This document shows positions 43,463-52,119 of a stretch of DNA of 64,000 bases, one piece after another. This DNA is from JABMOW01 sp964409335 (GTDB taxonomy: Bacteria > Fidelibacterota > Marinisomatia > SCGC-AAA003-L08 > JACNLC01): positions 17,822 through 81,821 of the forward strand of contig CAYPCW010000003.1 of assembly GCA_964409335.1 (NCBI GenBank), read 5' to 3'. The number at the start of each line of letters is the position of its first letter. Within the stretch, counting starts at the first letter, position 1. A model generated the notes under the pieces. That model searched no databases and had not been told where the DNA came from. It saw nothing but the letters and a program-made list of their open reading frames with translations. The position numbers and the translations under genes were made by a program.

Positions 43463-43514
43463 GATCATTATTAAGGGGGGTTTCATCAGTGTTACCCTTC
43501 ATATGGATATCCGG

Positions 43515-43964
43515 TCAATCCCAGACGAATCGCCAGTTATCGTCCGGTTGTCTCTTCCAAACCGTATGAAATATTCCGGTACTTTCTTCCGTATGTCCAG
43601 TTGAATCGCTGATTGCATAAACATATGTACCATACGTGTACGCCATATCTCCGCAAGAGGAGACATCCACAAAATCAGGCGCCCATGAAAGGCTGACACC
43701 CGGTTGTTTTGAAGTGTCGGGCCCGTAACTTTCCATCAATGCATCCTTACCGACTACCAACCGTTTACCTCTGCTCAAAACCACATCATCTGCGGCAAAG
43801 GCTAAAAATCCCGCCGGGATCCCCTCCTTCTCAACCAGGGCGGCAAAATCTTTCTCAGTTTGGATAATTTCGCTTTTCCATTTGTCAATATTATCAGGGT
43901 TCACTGATTTTTCACAGGAAAAGGATATGATGAAGACAAATAATACCGGGACTGTTTTTTTCAT
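43515..43964 (-). CDS. Small SnoaL/DUF4440-like exported protein
   Basis: 149 residues. The N terminus MKKTVPVLFVFIISFSCEKS looks like a lipoprotein signal with a slightly unusual box (SFSC), a form tolerated in Bacteroidota-like organisms. The mature part is an NTF2-like fold: KWKSEIIQTEKDFAALVEKEG, a DVVLSRGKRLVVGKDALMESY region and then SLSWAPDFVDVSSCGDMAYTYGTYVY, ending WKRQPDDNWRFVWD, which is a common DUF4440 ending. Enzymatic or binding role unknown. Its gene is isolated. Confidence 0.72.
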   Translation of the reverse strand: MKKTVPVLFVFIISFSCEKSVNPDNIDKWKSEIIQTEKDFAALVEKEGIPAGFLAFAADDVVLSRGKRLVVGKDALMESYGPDTSKQPGVSLSWAPDFVDVSSCGDMAYTYGTYVYAISDSTGHTEESTGIFHTVWKRQPDDNWRFVWD

Positions 43965-44285
43965 GGTTTTCCTTTTATTGTTAATATAAAATTAGATACA
44001 ATTAAACGGTGACCGCCCATCAACTGCCCTGGGTTTCTTTTTATGGTTGACTTTCACCCCGATTTTCTAAGAGATTTTACACAACCGGTTTAATTTTTAC
44101 CAAGATGAAAATCACACAGGTCATCCGGTGACGAACCTTTTACCATTTTCTATCTACCGGGTAAAGATATAACACTTCACATACACCGGCTACCAGTAGC
44201 CGTTGAAGATTAAGTTTCCCTGACAAATAAAATTCAGATAAGTAACGGTGCTATTTCCGTGGATTTTCAACGATCGATCCGGTAC
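43965..44285. other. Gene-free stretch upstream of the SnoaL-like gene
   Basis: With the terminator beside it this is a 372-base gap. It must hold the promoter of the small lipoprotein gene. I see a 7-bp inverted repeat with a two-base loop (CGGCTAC-CA-GTAGCCG, 44187-44202) but no tRNA, riboswitch or ORF that looks real. Confidence 0.5.
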
Positions 44286-44315
44286 AAAAAAGCCCGTCTG
44301 ATGACAGGCTTTTTA
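44286..44315 (-). terminator. Rho-independent terminator after the M16 peptidase
   Basis: AAAAAGCC and GGCTTTTT form an 8-bp stem, extended after one mismatch by GTC-TGAT-GAC. The A- and T-runs on both sides make it usable in both directions; it lies about 22 bases beyond the stop of the M16 gene. Confidence 0.8.
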
Positions 44316-44336
44316 AGGTTAGATATCGACGAGGAA

Positions 44337-47252
44337 CTAATAGCCGAATAATTCTTCCAGCGTCAGGTATTTGATTTCGCCATAATCTGCGAGGACGGCA
44401 AGGTTCAGATCTTTCACATTACCGATGATCATGATCTGATATTTCCGTCCTTTCACATGTTTCTCAAAGAAATCTTTAATCTCCCGAATGGTCATTTTAT
44501 CCAGTCTATCGTAAACATCTTTCCGGATGTCGTGATCTAATCCCCGTTTCTGAGCAGTGAGGTAATTAAATAGTATACTGGATCGTGTCACCCGGTCTGT
44601 CTGGATTTTATTCGCTACCGCATCCACAGAAGATTCAAAAGATACCCTGGACTCGGGAAGTTCATTCAATAGTTCAAACATGGCGCTCATGGCTTCGGGG
44701 AGTTTATCTACCTGCGTACCGATGTATGCCATTACATGGTGATAGTCTTCCATCTTATCCGGATCATCATAAGTGGCAAACACCGAATATGCAAGCGCTT
44801 TTGCCTCCCGAATCGTCTGGAAAGTGATGGAGGACATACTCCCTCCGTAATAGGTGTTGAAGAGCGTACGTTCAGCAACATTGTGAGGATTGTATAATTC
44901 CCCCTTGGATAAAAACATGATCTCTGCCTGTTTCATATCATAATTCACAATAAACACCCGATTCTTGTCCGAATCCAGTTCAGTAAATTTCATCGCCGGA
45001 GGGATCGGACTCAGGATATCCGGCCGTTGATGATAGGTATCGACGATACCTTTGACGACCGGGATGTCCGCAGGCCCATAGTAGAGAATAGTATGTTTAA
45101 AAATCGCAAGATTGTGGATTTTTGCCAGAAGCGTGCCGGAAGAAATCTTCATGATCTCATTCTGAGATAGTATATGAGTGAAGGGGGAATTTTTACCATA
45201 CTTCCCATAATTCAAAAGTCCGCCCCACAGAATTTTATTTTTCGATAATTTATTGTCCGCCCGGACCTTTAATTGATCTGCTTTCAAATTTTCAAGCGCT
45301 GATTCATTTGCCTGAGCGTCTGATAGCAGACTCTCGAAAAGTCGAATTCCCTTCTCCATTTTTTCCTGAAGACCCGAAAGACTCACCCATATTTGCTCCT
45401 CAGAAGCATTGACAGAAAAGGAACATCCGATTTTATAAAATTCCTGATTGATTTCTGCTGGCGAATACTGTGAAGTCCCCAGATAATTGAGATAGTTCAG
45501 TGCAATGTCGAGACCGGGATCGTTGTTGGTTCCCATTTCAAACAGATATACCAGGCGGAACAGGTCGTTTTCTGTGTTCTTCGCAAAATACATGGGGATA
45601 CCCTCATTCAACTGATGACGCTGAATATCTTTTTGGTAATCGATGAAAACCGGTTTGATTTCAGGTACTTTTGCTTCTGTCATTGATTTCGCAAAATGTG
45701 ACATACCTTCCCGGTTTATATCCAATGGCGTGATCTCTGGTTTGGTCACTTTCATGACGTTCTGATCTTCTCCCACACGCTTATAAACGACAGCATAATT
45801 ATTTTTGAAGGATTGGGTGGCAAAGCGGACAATATCCTGTTTGGTAAATTTGGCATACCGTTCATGCTTATGCACCTCGTTTTCCCATGATCTCCCCTGA
45901 ATAAAAGCATTTACAAAGGCATGTGCTCTTACCCAGTTATTTTCATACCCTTTCAATTCCTTTAGTTTCAAATCATTCCGAACCGCATCCAAAAGCCAGT
46001 CGGGGAACTCCCCTTTTTTGAGCAATTCCAGCTGATACAAAAGGAGATCTTTGACTTCCTCAAGCGATTGCCCTTCCCGTGGACGGCCAACCAGGGTATA
46101 CACACTGTAATCCTTAAAAATTTGGGGAAAGGCAAAAGCGCCCAGCACCTTTTGCTCCTGGTTCAAATTCAGATCAATCAGCCCTGCGGTCTGGTTTGCA
46201 ATAATTTTTGACGTAACTGCAAGCAAATCTTCATCCGGTGAACCTGCTCCCCCGAACCGGAAACCGATGGTCACACTTTCTGCATCGGGTCCCACGACTT
46301 CGCCAATAACAGGCTGGGTAATGGGATCTTCTTTGGGGGGTATGAATTCCGGAACAGGTCTGGATGGCAATTTACCCCAGGTGTCCCGGATCATTTGAAT
46401 GACTTCATCCGGGTTCAAATCACCGGATAAACTAATGACCATGTTAGTGGGAACATAATAGGTGTCGTAATAATGGATCACTGTGCTGAGCGACGGATTC
46501 TTTAAATGCTCGATACTGCCAATGGTGGTCTGAGTACCGTAGGGATGTTTTTTGAAGAGTTCTGCACTTAATGCTTCATCCACTTTGTTATTGTCGTTAT
46601 CCAGCCCCCGATTCTTCTCTTCATATACGGTTTCCAGTTCCGTGTGGAATAACCGCATCACCGGATGACGATACCGCTCTGCTTCAAGTTTCAGCCAGTT
46701 GTTGATCTGGTTTGCAGGAATATCGTTGATATACACCGTCTGCTCCACCCAGGTATAGGCATTCGTCCCTTTTGCTCCCATGGAGGTGACCATTTTCGTA
46801 TACTCATTGGGAATCGCATATTTTGCAGCGACTGTGGAAATACTATCAATCTGGTGATATATCTGCTTTCGTTCAAGGGAATCGGTAGTGACATAATGTT
46901 TATCATATAGTGCAATTATCTTATCGATCTCAGCACTCTCTTTCTCCCAGTCGGCCGTTCCGAATTTGTCGGTTCCTTTAAATAGCATGTGTTCAAGGTA
47001 GTGAGCCAAGCCGGTGGCATCCGGCGGATCATTCTTATGTCCCGCTTTGACGCCGATCAGGGTTTGAATTCTGGGTTCGTCCTTATTGACGGTCATGAAA
47101 ACGGTAAGTCCGTTTTCGAGGGTGTATATCCTTCCACTTAACGGATCCCCATCAACGGTTTGATAAGGAATTTCAGCCGGTTTGGGTTTTAACGGAATGC
47201 ATCCAACGATCAGGACCGCAAGGAAAAAAAGTAAAAACTGATGAATTTTCAT
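44337..47252 (-). CDS. M16 zinc peptidase lipoprotein (pitrilysin/insulinase family)
   Basis: 971 residues. Lipoprotein signal peptide with box LIVGC (Cys18). The N-terminal M16 domain has the inverted zinc motif HYLEH in GLAHYLEHMLFKGTD, with the third ligand Glu in TELETVYEEKNRG. A second M16 module in the C-terminal half lacks the HxxEH motif, as usual for the non-catalytic partner half of a clamshell. The family degrades peptides of about 10-70 residues in a closed chamber. The cell envelope location suggests clearing of signal peptides or imported peptides. Monocistronic with a strong terminator. Confidence 0.9.
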   Translation of the reverse strand: MKIHQFLLFFLAVLIVGCIPLKPKPAEIPYQTVDGDPLSGRIYTLENGLTVFMTVNKDEPRIQTLIGVKAGHKNDPPDATGLAHYLEHMLFKGTDKFGTADWEKESAEIDKIIALYDKHYVTTDSLERKQIYHQIDSISTVAAKYAIPNEYTKMVTSMGAKGTNAYTWVEQTVYINDIPANQINNWLKLEAERYRHPVMRLFHTELETVYEEKNRGLDNDNNKVDEALSAELFKKHPYGTQTTIGSIEHLKNPSLSTVIHYYDTYYVPTNMVISLSGDLNPDEVIQMIRDTWGKLPSRPVPEFIPPKEDPITQPVIGEVVGPDAESVTIGFRFGGAGSPDEDLLAVTSKIIANQTAGLIDLNLNQEQKVLGAFAFPQIFKDYSVYTLVGRPREGQSLEEVKDLLLYQLELLKKGEFPDWLLDAVRNDLKLKELKGYENNWVRAHAFVNAFIQGRSWENEVHKHERYAKFTKQDIVRFATQSFKNNYAVVYKRVGEDQNVMKVTKPEITPLDINREGMSHFAKSMTEAKVPEIKPVFIDYQKDIQRHQLNEGIPMYFAKNTENDLFRLVYLFEMGTNNDPGLDIALNYLNYLGTSQYSPAEINQEFYKIGCSFSVNASEEQIWVSLSGLQEKMEKGIRLFESLLSDAQANESALENLKADQLKVRADNKLSKNKILWGGLLNYGKYGKNSPFTHILSQNEIMKISSGTLLAKIHNLAIFKHTILYYGPADIPVVKGIVDTYHQRPDILSPIPPAMKFTELDSDKNRVFIVNYDMKQAEIMFLSKGELYNPHNVAERTLFNTYYGGSMSSITFQTIREAKALAYSVFATYDDPDKMEDYHHVMAYIGTQVDKLPEAMSAMFELLNELPESRVSFESSVDAVANKIQTDRVTRSSILFNYLTAQKRGLDHDIRKDVYDRLDKMTIREIKDFFEKHVKGRKYQIMIIGNVKDLNLAVLADYGEIKYLTLEELFGY

Positions 47253-47392
47253 GTAAATATTACCTTATATAACGGCGTTAACTGATTTTATTAAATTTCA
47301 AAGAGATAAAAATATGGGGGAGGTCTGCACGACGCCATGGTTTTATCTGTTTGAGTTTGTGACAAGGAATAGCGAGCCTTATTGTGCTTTAT

Positions 47393-48214
47393 TTAAAAGG
47401 ATTCGGAGTAAATGATTTTGACTTCCCGGTTGGCATATTTTGCAGAATTATTGTTCAGCCCAATATCATTATAATCTAATTCCAGCATCAGGTTAGGTGT
47501 CACAGCCCAGCGAAGTCCGGCATTCAGAAAGCCCCTGCCTTTACCGAATGTGATCTGGCTCAGGTCACCGATATTATCAAGGCTGTACTCATTATCGTTA
47601 AATGCGGCGTCATATTCCAGTAGAAGGGAAAAACTTCGGTTCAGTTCTTTGTCGAATCCAAAGAAAAAATCAGGATCTTTGTCACCATCCTTATTTTCGG
47701 TAAGATTTTTACTGATCCCCACATGAAAGCCCAGATTCCCCAGCGCATTCCAGTTTTTACTGGCGACGATGAAGGCGCCCAGTGCTTTTCGCCCATATCT
47801 CTCTATCAGTGTTGACGTATTATCCCCATCCACCGAAAACTCATGATATTCTCCCCTGCCCTGGGTATCCAGACCCACTACCACAGCCGGCCATTGATTG
47901 GTCTCTTCATATGCGCGGTATTTGATTTGCACTTCAGGATAGGTTTTATTGACAGACATTTTCTGGTCACCGATAAACTTTTGAACACCGTAGGACATGC
48001 CGATCATAAAATGATGAGTGAGTCCGACCTCGATTTTAGGTAGTATCCCTCCATTTTTCTGGAGCAGAAATTCCGAGGTAAACGTCCCTTTGGGAAGTGT
48101 GCCTGCGGTGGGGATGGAAATTAAATAGAGGGGCGGGTAAGGCTGTTCACGTTGTGCGAAGATGCCACTCAGCGCCACGAGAAACAGGGACAGGGAAAAA
48201 ATGTATTTCTTCAA
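47393..48214 (-). CDS. Predicted outer membrane beta-barrel protein of unknown function
   Basis: 273 residues with a signal peptide (KKYIFSLSLFLVALSGIFAQ). The mature part starts REQPYPPLYLISIPTAGTLPKGTF and continues with about ten amphipathic strands (LTHHFMIGMSYGVQKF, VQIKYRAYEE, AVVVGLDTQG, NLGFHVGISKNLTENKDGDKDPDFFFG, FSLLLEYDAAF, FLNAGLRWAVTPNLMLELDYND) ending REVKIIYSESF with a terminal Phe, a usual barrel insertion signal. Not assigned to a known family. The sequence resembles short 'exopolysaccharide YjbH/OM barrel'-like proteins in overall look only. Confidence 0.65.
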   Translation of the reverse strand: MKKYIFSLSLFLVALSGIFAQREQPYPPLYLISIPTAGTLPKGTFTSEFLLQKNGGILPKIEVGLTHHFMIGMSYGVQKFIGDQKMSVNKTYPEVQIKYRAYEETNQWPAVVVGLDTQGRGEYHEFSVDGDNTSTLIERYGRKALGAFIVASKNWNALGNLGFHVGISKNLTENKDGDKDPDFFFGFDKELNRSFSLLLEYDAAFNDNEYSLDNIGDLSQITFGKGRGFLNAGLRWAVTPNLMLELDYNDIGLNNNSAKYANREVKIIYSESF

Positions 48215-48275
48215 AATGACTCCTTTTTACATAGAAACAATTCAGGGTTTTGGGGAATGTTCACCATTTCATTGA

Positions 48276-49892
48276 TCAGGGTTGCAGGATCACATTCACG
48301 AGAATAACCAAATCGGAAACGTCAATAACATCGTCGCCATTCATATCCGCAGCACAATGTTGATCTTCATCAAATGAAACGCTACCCAGGATATATCCGA
48401 CGATGGCGACCAGATCAAGAACATCATCTACGCCATCTCCATTTACATCACCGGTGGGATCGCAGCCCGAGAAATGGTTTTCGGTACCGGGTGTGCCGAA
48501 ATCTCCATCCAGCATCAACTGGTCCGATGCGACCCAGTTTGACCCCAGACCGTTGTCAGCCAGGGGATCGGTGAGCATCATGCTTGCTCCGCTGGTATTG
48601 GGGAATGTGGCGCCGTTATCGTAATACACCTCATCAATAACAATCCCTGACGGATGTTGAATGGTGATCCCGTCCCAGGTATTATTCAGATTGATATTGG
48701 TGTACACATAATCAAGGGCAATTCCACCATTCAGCGCAGGATCGCCATTTCTGCCCAGTACGATAAATGCACCCGGTGCAAGGATAAGACTGCCCCCGGA
48801 CTGAATGGTATGAAAATCCGTATTGGCATCCCTGATAACAAGACCGTCAATCAGGATCGTCTCTGCGCCGATGTTCGTCAACTCAAACCATTCGCCGTAG
48901 GTATCGGATACGGCAGCAGGATTATTCATGATCTCATTGATCACCAATCCGGTGGGAATATCTGCGGGTTGCAGCGGTGATCTCCAGACCACCGGCCGGT
49001 GATCAGACACATTCTGATAATAGACGGAAGTTCCCATGTAGTCGTCCGGTCTGATTGTCTGAATGGTTGCGGAAGTATTTTCATCGAATAATCCTGAAGA
49101 GATCAAAATATGATCCAAAAAACTTGGTGGTGAGTACCATGGATAGGACTGTTGTGCCGGGTCATTGATAATGGCGAGGGTTGTAAACATCATATTGGCC
49201 GTATCGTTTACGAGGGGCCACAGGGAATTGCTGCCTTCAGGATCATCCGGCTCGTCATTGAAATCACCGGCGATGACGATATTCTGCTGCCCGCCGGACG
49301 ACATTTCATTCAAGATGTGATTGTGCAGCACTCCGGCAGAAACCAACCGCCGGTTAAAACCGTCACCACAACATTTTAAATGGACAACAATCAACCAGAA
49401 GTTCAATGCCGACGACCCGCATTGCCATTGCAAATCGACCTTTAGCGGATATCGCCACGCAAATTCATAGCCGTAACCGCTGAATAATATTTCCTGGCCT
49501 AAAATAACAACACTGTCACTTTTCAGGGCGATACCGAGATTCAGATTGGTAAATCCATCATAGTCTGTGTGGGTAAACGTATATGCAGACAGACTGTCAG
49601 CCAGCGCCTGGAACTGAACCAGATCCGTGATTTCCTGAAATACGATAATATCCGGCTGCATGTCACTGATAATCTCGTTAATGTATGAAATCGTATTGCC
49701 GGTTTGAGGGAATTCTTTCACGTTCCAGGTCATCAGTTCCAGTCCCTGCCAATTATTTATAAAGGGCATTTGCCAGAGATTTTGGGCGGGGATTACCGCG
49801 AGGGTATCGGATGGCGGACACTCCTGGGCGAAGACAGCCGTGACAGACATTCCGAAGATCATCGCCTGAAAAAAGGACTTTATGCTTTTCAT
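48276..49892 (-). CDS. Secreted EEP nuclease/phosphatase with lamin-tail domain and dockerin
   Basis: I set the start at the ATG at 49892, which gives a signal peptide (MKSIKSFFQAMIFGMSVTAVFAQ); upstream codons in frame overlap the neighbour gene. Of 538 residues, 48-304 form an endonuclease/exonuclease/phosphatase domain with all catalytic blocks: LMTWNVKEF, VFQEI, HLKCC, AGDFNDE, FLDHIL, VSDHRP. Residues ~316-472 are a lamin-tail domain (VINEIMNNP ... GEWFELTN), and 477-538 a dockerin type I pair (GDVNGDGVDDVLDLVAIVGYIL and ADMNGDDVIDVSDLVILV). The combination resembles ExeM-like extracellular nucleases. Follows the next EEP gene by 31 bases. Confidence 0.8.
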   Translation of the reverse strand: MKSIKSFFQAMIFGMSVTAVFAQECPPSDTLAVIPAQNLWQMPFINNWQGLELMTWNVKEFPQTGNTISYINEIISDMQPDIIVFQEITDLVQFQALADSLSAYTFTHTDYDGFTNLNLGIALKSDSVVILGQEILFSGYGYEFAWRYPLKVDLQWQCGSSALNFWLIVVHLKCCGDGFNRRLVSAGVLHNHILNEMSSGGQQNIVIAGDFNDEPDDPEGSNSLWPLVNDTANMMFTTLAIINDPAQQSYPWYSPPSFLDHILISSGLFDENTSATIQTIRPDDYMGTSVYYQNVSDHRPVVWRSPLQPADIPTGLVINEIMNNPAAVSDTYGEWFELTNIGAETILIDGLVIRDANTDFHTIQSGGSLILAPGAFIVLGRNGDPALNGGIALDYVYTNINLNNTWDGITIQHPSGIVIDEVYYDNGATFPNTSGASMMLTDPLADNGLGSNWVASDQLMLDGDFGTPGTENHFSGCDPTGDVNGDGVDDVLDLVAIVGYILGSVSFDEDQHCAADMNGDDVIDVSDLVILVNVILQP

Positions 49893-49923
49893 AAAATTAT
49901 CAGCACCTTCAGACCGGTGATTA

Positions 49924-51888
49924 TTACCGGTTCTGTAAATCTCCGGCTGCCGGAACCGAAAACTGGAGATAGACGGGCCGGTGATCGGACAAATTATCGT
50001 CAAACACGTCATAGCCACCCACATAATCTTCTACCATGAGTGTTCGTACGGTGAATGGCTTCTGTTCAGGTAACAACGATCGTGAAACCAGGATATGATC
50101 TAAAAAGCTGACATAGGGTTTTTTAGGGTAGGACGCCTGAGCCTTATCATAGGTGATCTCCCAGGTAGGAAAATAAAATCGGTCATCATTCAGGAATGGG
50201 GTAAAACAATGGGCATTTTCTGCATCTTTCAGATCGTCATTCCAATCCCCCATGACGATAAAGTTGGCGTAACCGGAATTCATTTCGTCATTCAGGTATG
50301 CCCATAACATTTTCGCGGCATTCTGACGCCGGATCAATCCGGAATCGCAACATTTCATGTGGAGGTTTATCACGGATAGAGGTACTTCGCTTTCGTTGGT
50401 GAAATACATGAAATCCCCCCGGAGCGGCGGACGTCCTGCAAAATTATAGTCGTTTTCAGCAAAGGGTTCGATCTGCCGGACCAGCCGGAATTGATCCCGT
50501 CTGAACACGATAGCCTGATTCATATAAGAGGATGCTTTTGAAATGATGTAATCATATTCCGGCAGGTAGGCCATCAATTGACTAAACCATCCCGGATATT
50601 TGATTTCCTGAAAGCTGATCAGGTCTGCGTTCAGATCATGGACGATTTCCGATAGCATATGGATGGTGGTATCCCCATTGGCGGGAAACATTTCGCAGTT
50701 CCAGGTTACCACATCCAGTTTGCCGGGGTCGTTCAACGATGGAATTGTGTATTCATCAAAGGGGAAATTTGTCCCCGGAAGCATTTCAGTTCCGGTCCGT
50801 TTTTGGGGGATTTTATACCAATCCGGGTGTTTGTATATCCTCGATAATGCCGCTATATTTTGGGTTTCAATCCAGTCATGCATAACCGGATCCACAGAAA
50901 AATCATCGGCCAGGAGGGTCTGTGAAACCCGGCCGTCAACTACCGTTTCATAACCGGTAAACATATGGGTTGACCTGTCGATTTTCAGCCGGATATGTCC
51001 GAACTCGGTTCCTCCGCCATAATTTTGAATGATATACACATGGCTGCTGGGGTCATACCATGGCAGTGGGTATCCTTTACTGACTCCGCCCGCCACAATC
51101 ACATCTACACCTTGCGCATACCGTCCCATTTGCAAGGCATTCAGGAATTCGCCCTCAAGTTCTTTCCCGATGGCGAGACTATCCACAAAATCACCATACG
51201 CATCCTCCCGGTCATAGGGAACCCCATTTGTCGCGAGAACGAGGATCACCTCGGCGCCTTCTGTTTTCATGATGGAAATCCATTTTTTTAGCGCATCAAC
51301 TTCATGGCCGATATGAATGTCTGATAGATTTTCCGCCGATGAGAGATATTCCAGTTCTGATGTGATAATACCCAGGATCCCCACCCGGATACCCTTTACG
51401 GTTTTGATGATGTACGGCCTGATGGTTCCATCTGAAAAAGGGCAATCGGAGCAATCCAGATTCGCCCCTAAAAAAGGGAAATTCGCCATTTTTGCACATT
51501 CATATAGGGCAGGTGCACCGAGGATGAAGTCGTCGGCGCCGGGGGTTAGGGCGTCATAGCCAATCTGATTCATCCACTTTACGACTGTTTTTCCACTGTC
51601 TGCCAATCCCATAGGATTGCCCTGAAAAAAATTCCCGCCATCCAAAATGATCAATCCTTCCCCGTCCTTTTCCAACCGGGGACGGAGATCATTGAGATAC
51701 TGATACAGACCGGACACCCCCACAAGGTCCGGTGGGTATTCCGGATTCATAAACCCGGCGGTCTGTTCGGCGAGGACGCCGTGCAGGTCGTTCGTCGTGA
51801 CTAGATTTATGTAAAATGATTCTGATTTTTTTGCTGAAATGATATTCAGACAAAAAAGCATAGTGAGGATAATTTTATGTGTATTCAT
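49924..51888 (-). CDS. Secreted protein: decayed metallophosphatase domain plus intact EEP domain
   Basis: 654 residues with a signal peptide (KIILTMLFCLNIISA). Residues ~25-360 follow the UshA/5'-nucleotidase metallophosphatase plan: TNDLHG (32-37) and DGGNFFQG (83-90) are in place, but the GNHE block is PGADDF (116-121), the later His site reads LATNG (218-222), and the GHxH site reads GGVSKG (267-272). The metal-binding histidines are thus gone. Residues ~391-650 form a complete EEP domain: VVTWNCEMF, SFQEI, NLHMKCC, MGDWNDD, FLDHILVS, LSDHRP. This domain is a paralogue of the neighbour's, sharing the CC motif and the FLDHIL/SDHRP spacing. The fusion should be secreted; target is probably nucleic acid or a phosphoester. 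Confidence 0.75.
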   Translation of the reverse strand: MNTHKIILTMLFCLNIISAKKSESFYINLVTTNDLHGVLAEQTAGFMNPEYPPDLVGVSGLYQYLNDLRPRLEKDGEGLIILDGGNFFQGNPMGLADSGKTVVKWMNQIGYDALTPGADDFILGAPALYECAKMANFPFLGANLDCSDCPFSDGTIRPYIIKTVKGIRVGILGIITSELEYLSSAENLSDIHIGHEVDALKKWISIMKTEGAEVILVLATNGVPYDREDAYGDFVDSLAIGKELEGEFLNALQMGRYAQGVDVIVAGGVSKGYPLPWYDPSSHVYIIQNYGGGTEFGHIRLKIDRSTHMFTGYETVVDGRVSQTLLADDFSVDPVMHDWIETQNIAALSRIYKHPDWYKIPQKRTGTEMLPGTNFPFDEYTIPSLNDPGKLDVVTWNCEMFPANGDTTIHMLSEIVHDLNADLISFQEIKYPGWFSQLMAYLPEYDYIISKASSYMNQAIVFRRDQFRLVRQIEPFAENDYNFAGRPPLRGDFMYFTNESEVPLSVINLHMKCCDSGLIRRQNAAKMLWAYLNDEMNSGYANFIVMGDWNDDLKDAENAHCFTPFLNDDRFYFPTWEITYDKAQASYPKKPYVSFLDHILVSRSLLPEQKPFTVRTLMVEDYVGGYDVFDDNLSDHRPVYLQFSVPAAGDLQNR

Positions 51889-52119
51889 TTAAATCTTTGC
51901 TTAATTGAGGCAGGAAATTAAGACGAAACCGGAAAATCAATCTGAATATAAATTGCATCGCCGGTTTGAGAATTTTTGATCAGATGCTACATCCATGATC
52001 ATTTTATTTTCTTCACCGACAGACCGGCGATTCGTTTCGGATTCACAATGTCTTTACCGTAAATTTCTTATCCAAAAACAAAAATTTTATTCAATTAATT
52101 CATCTTTTAAGGAGCAAAT

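Noticed and set aside
49893..50024. N-terminal extension of the EEP-lamin tail protein upstream of 49892
   Set aside because: It overlaps the neighbour gene, has no family features, and hides an evident signal peptide starting at 49892.
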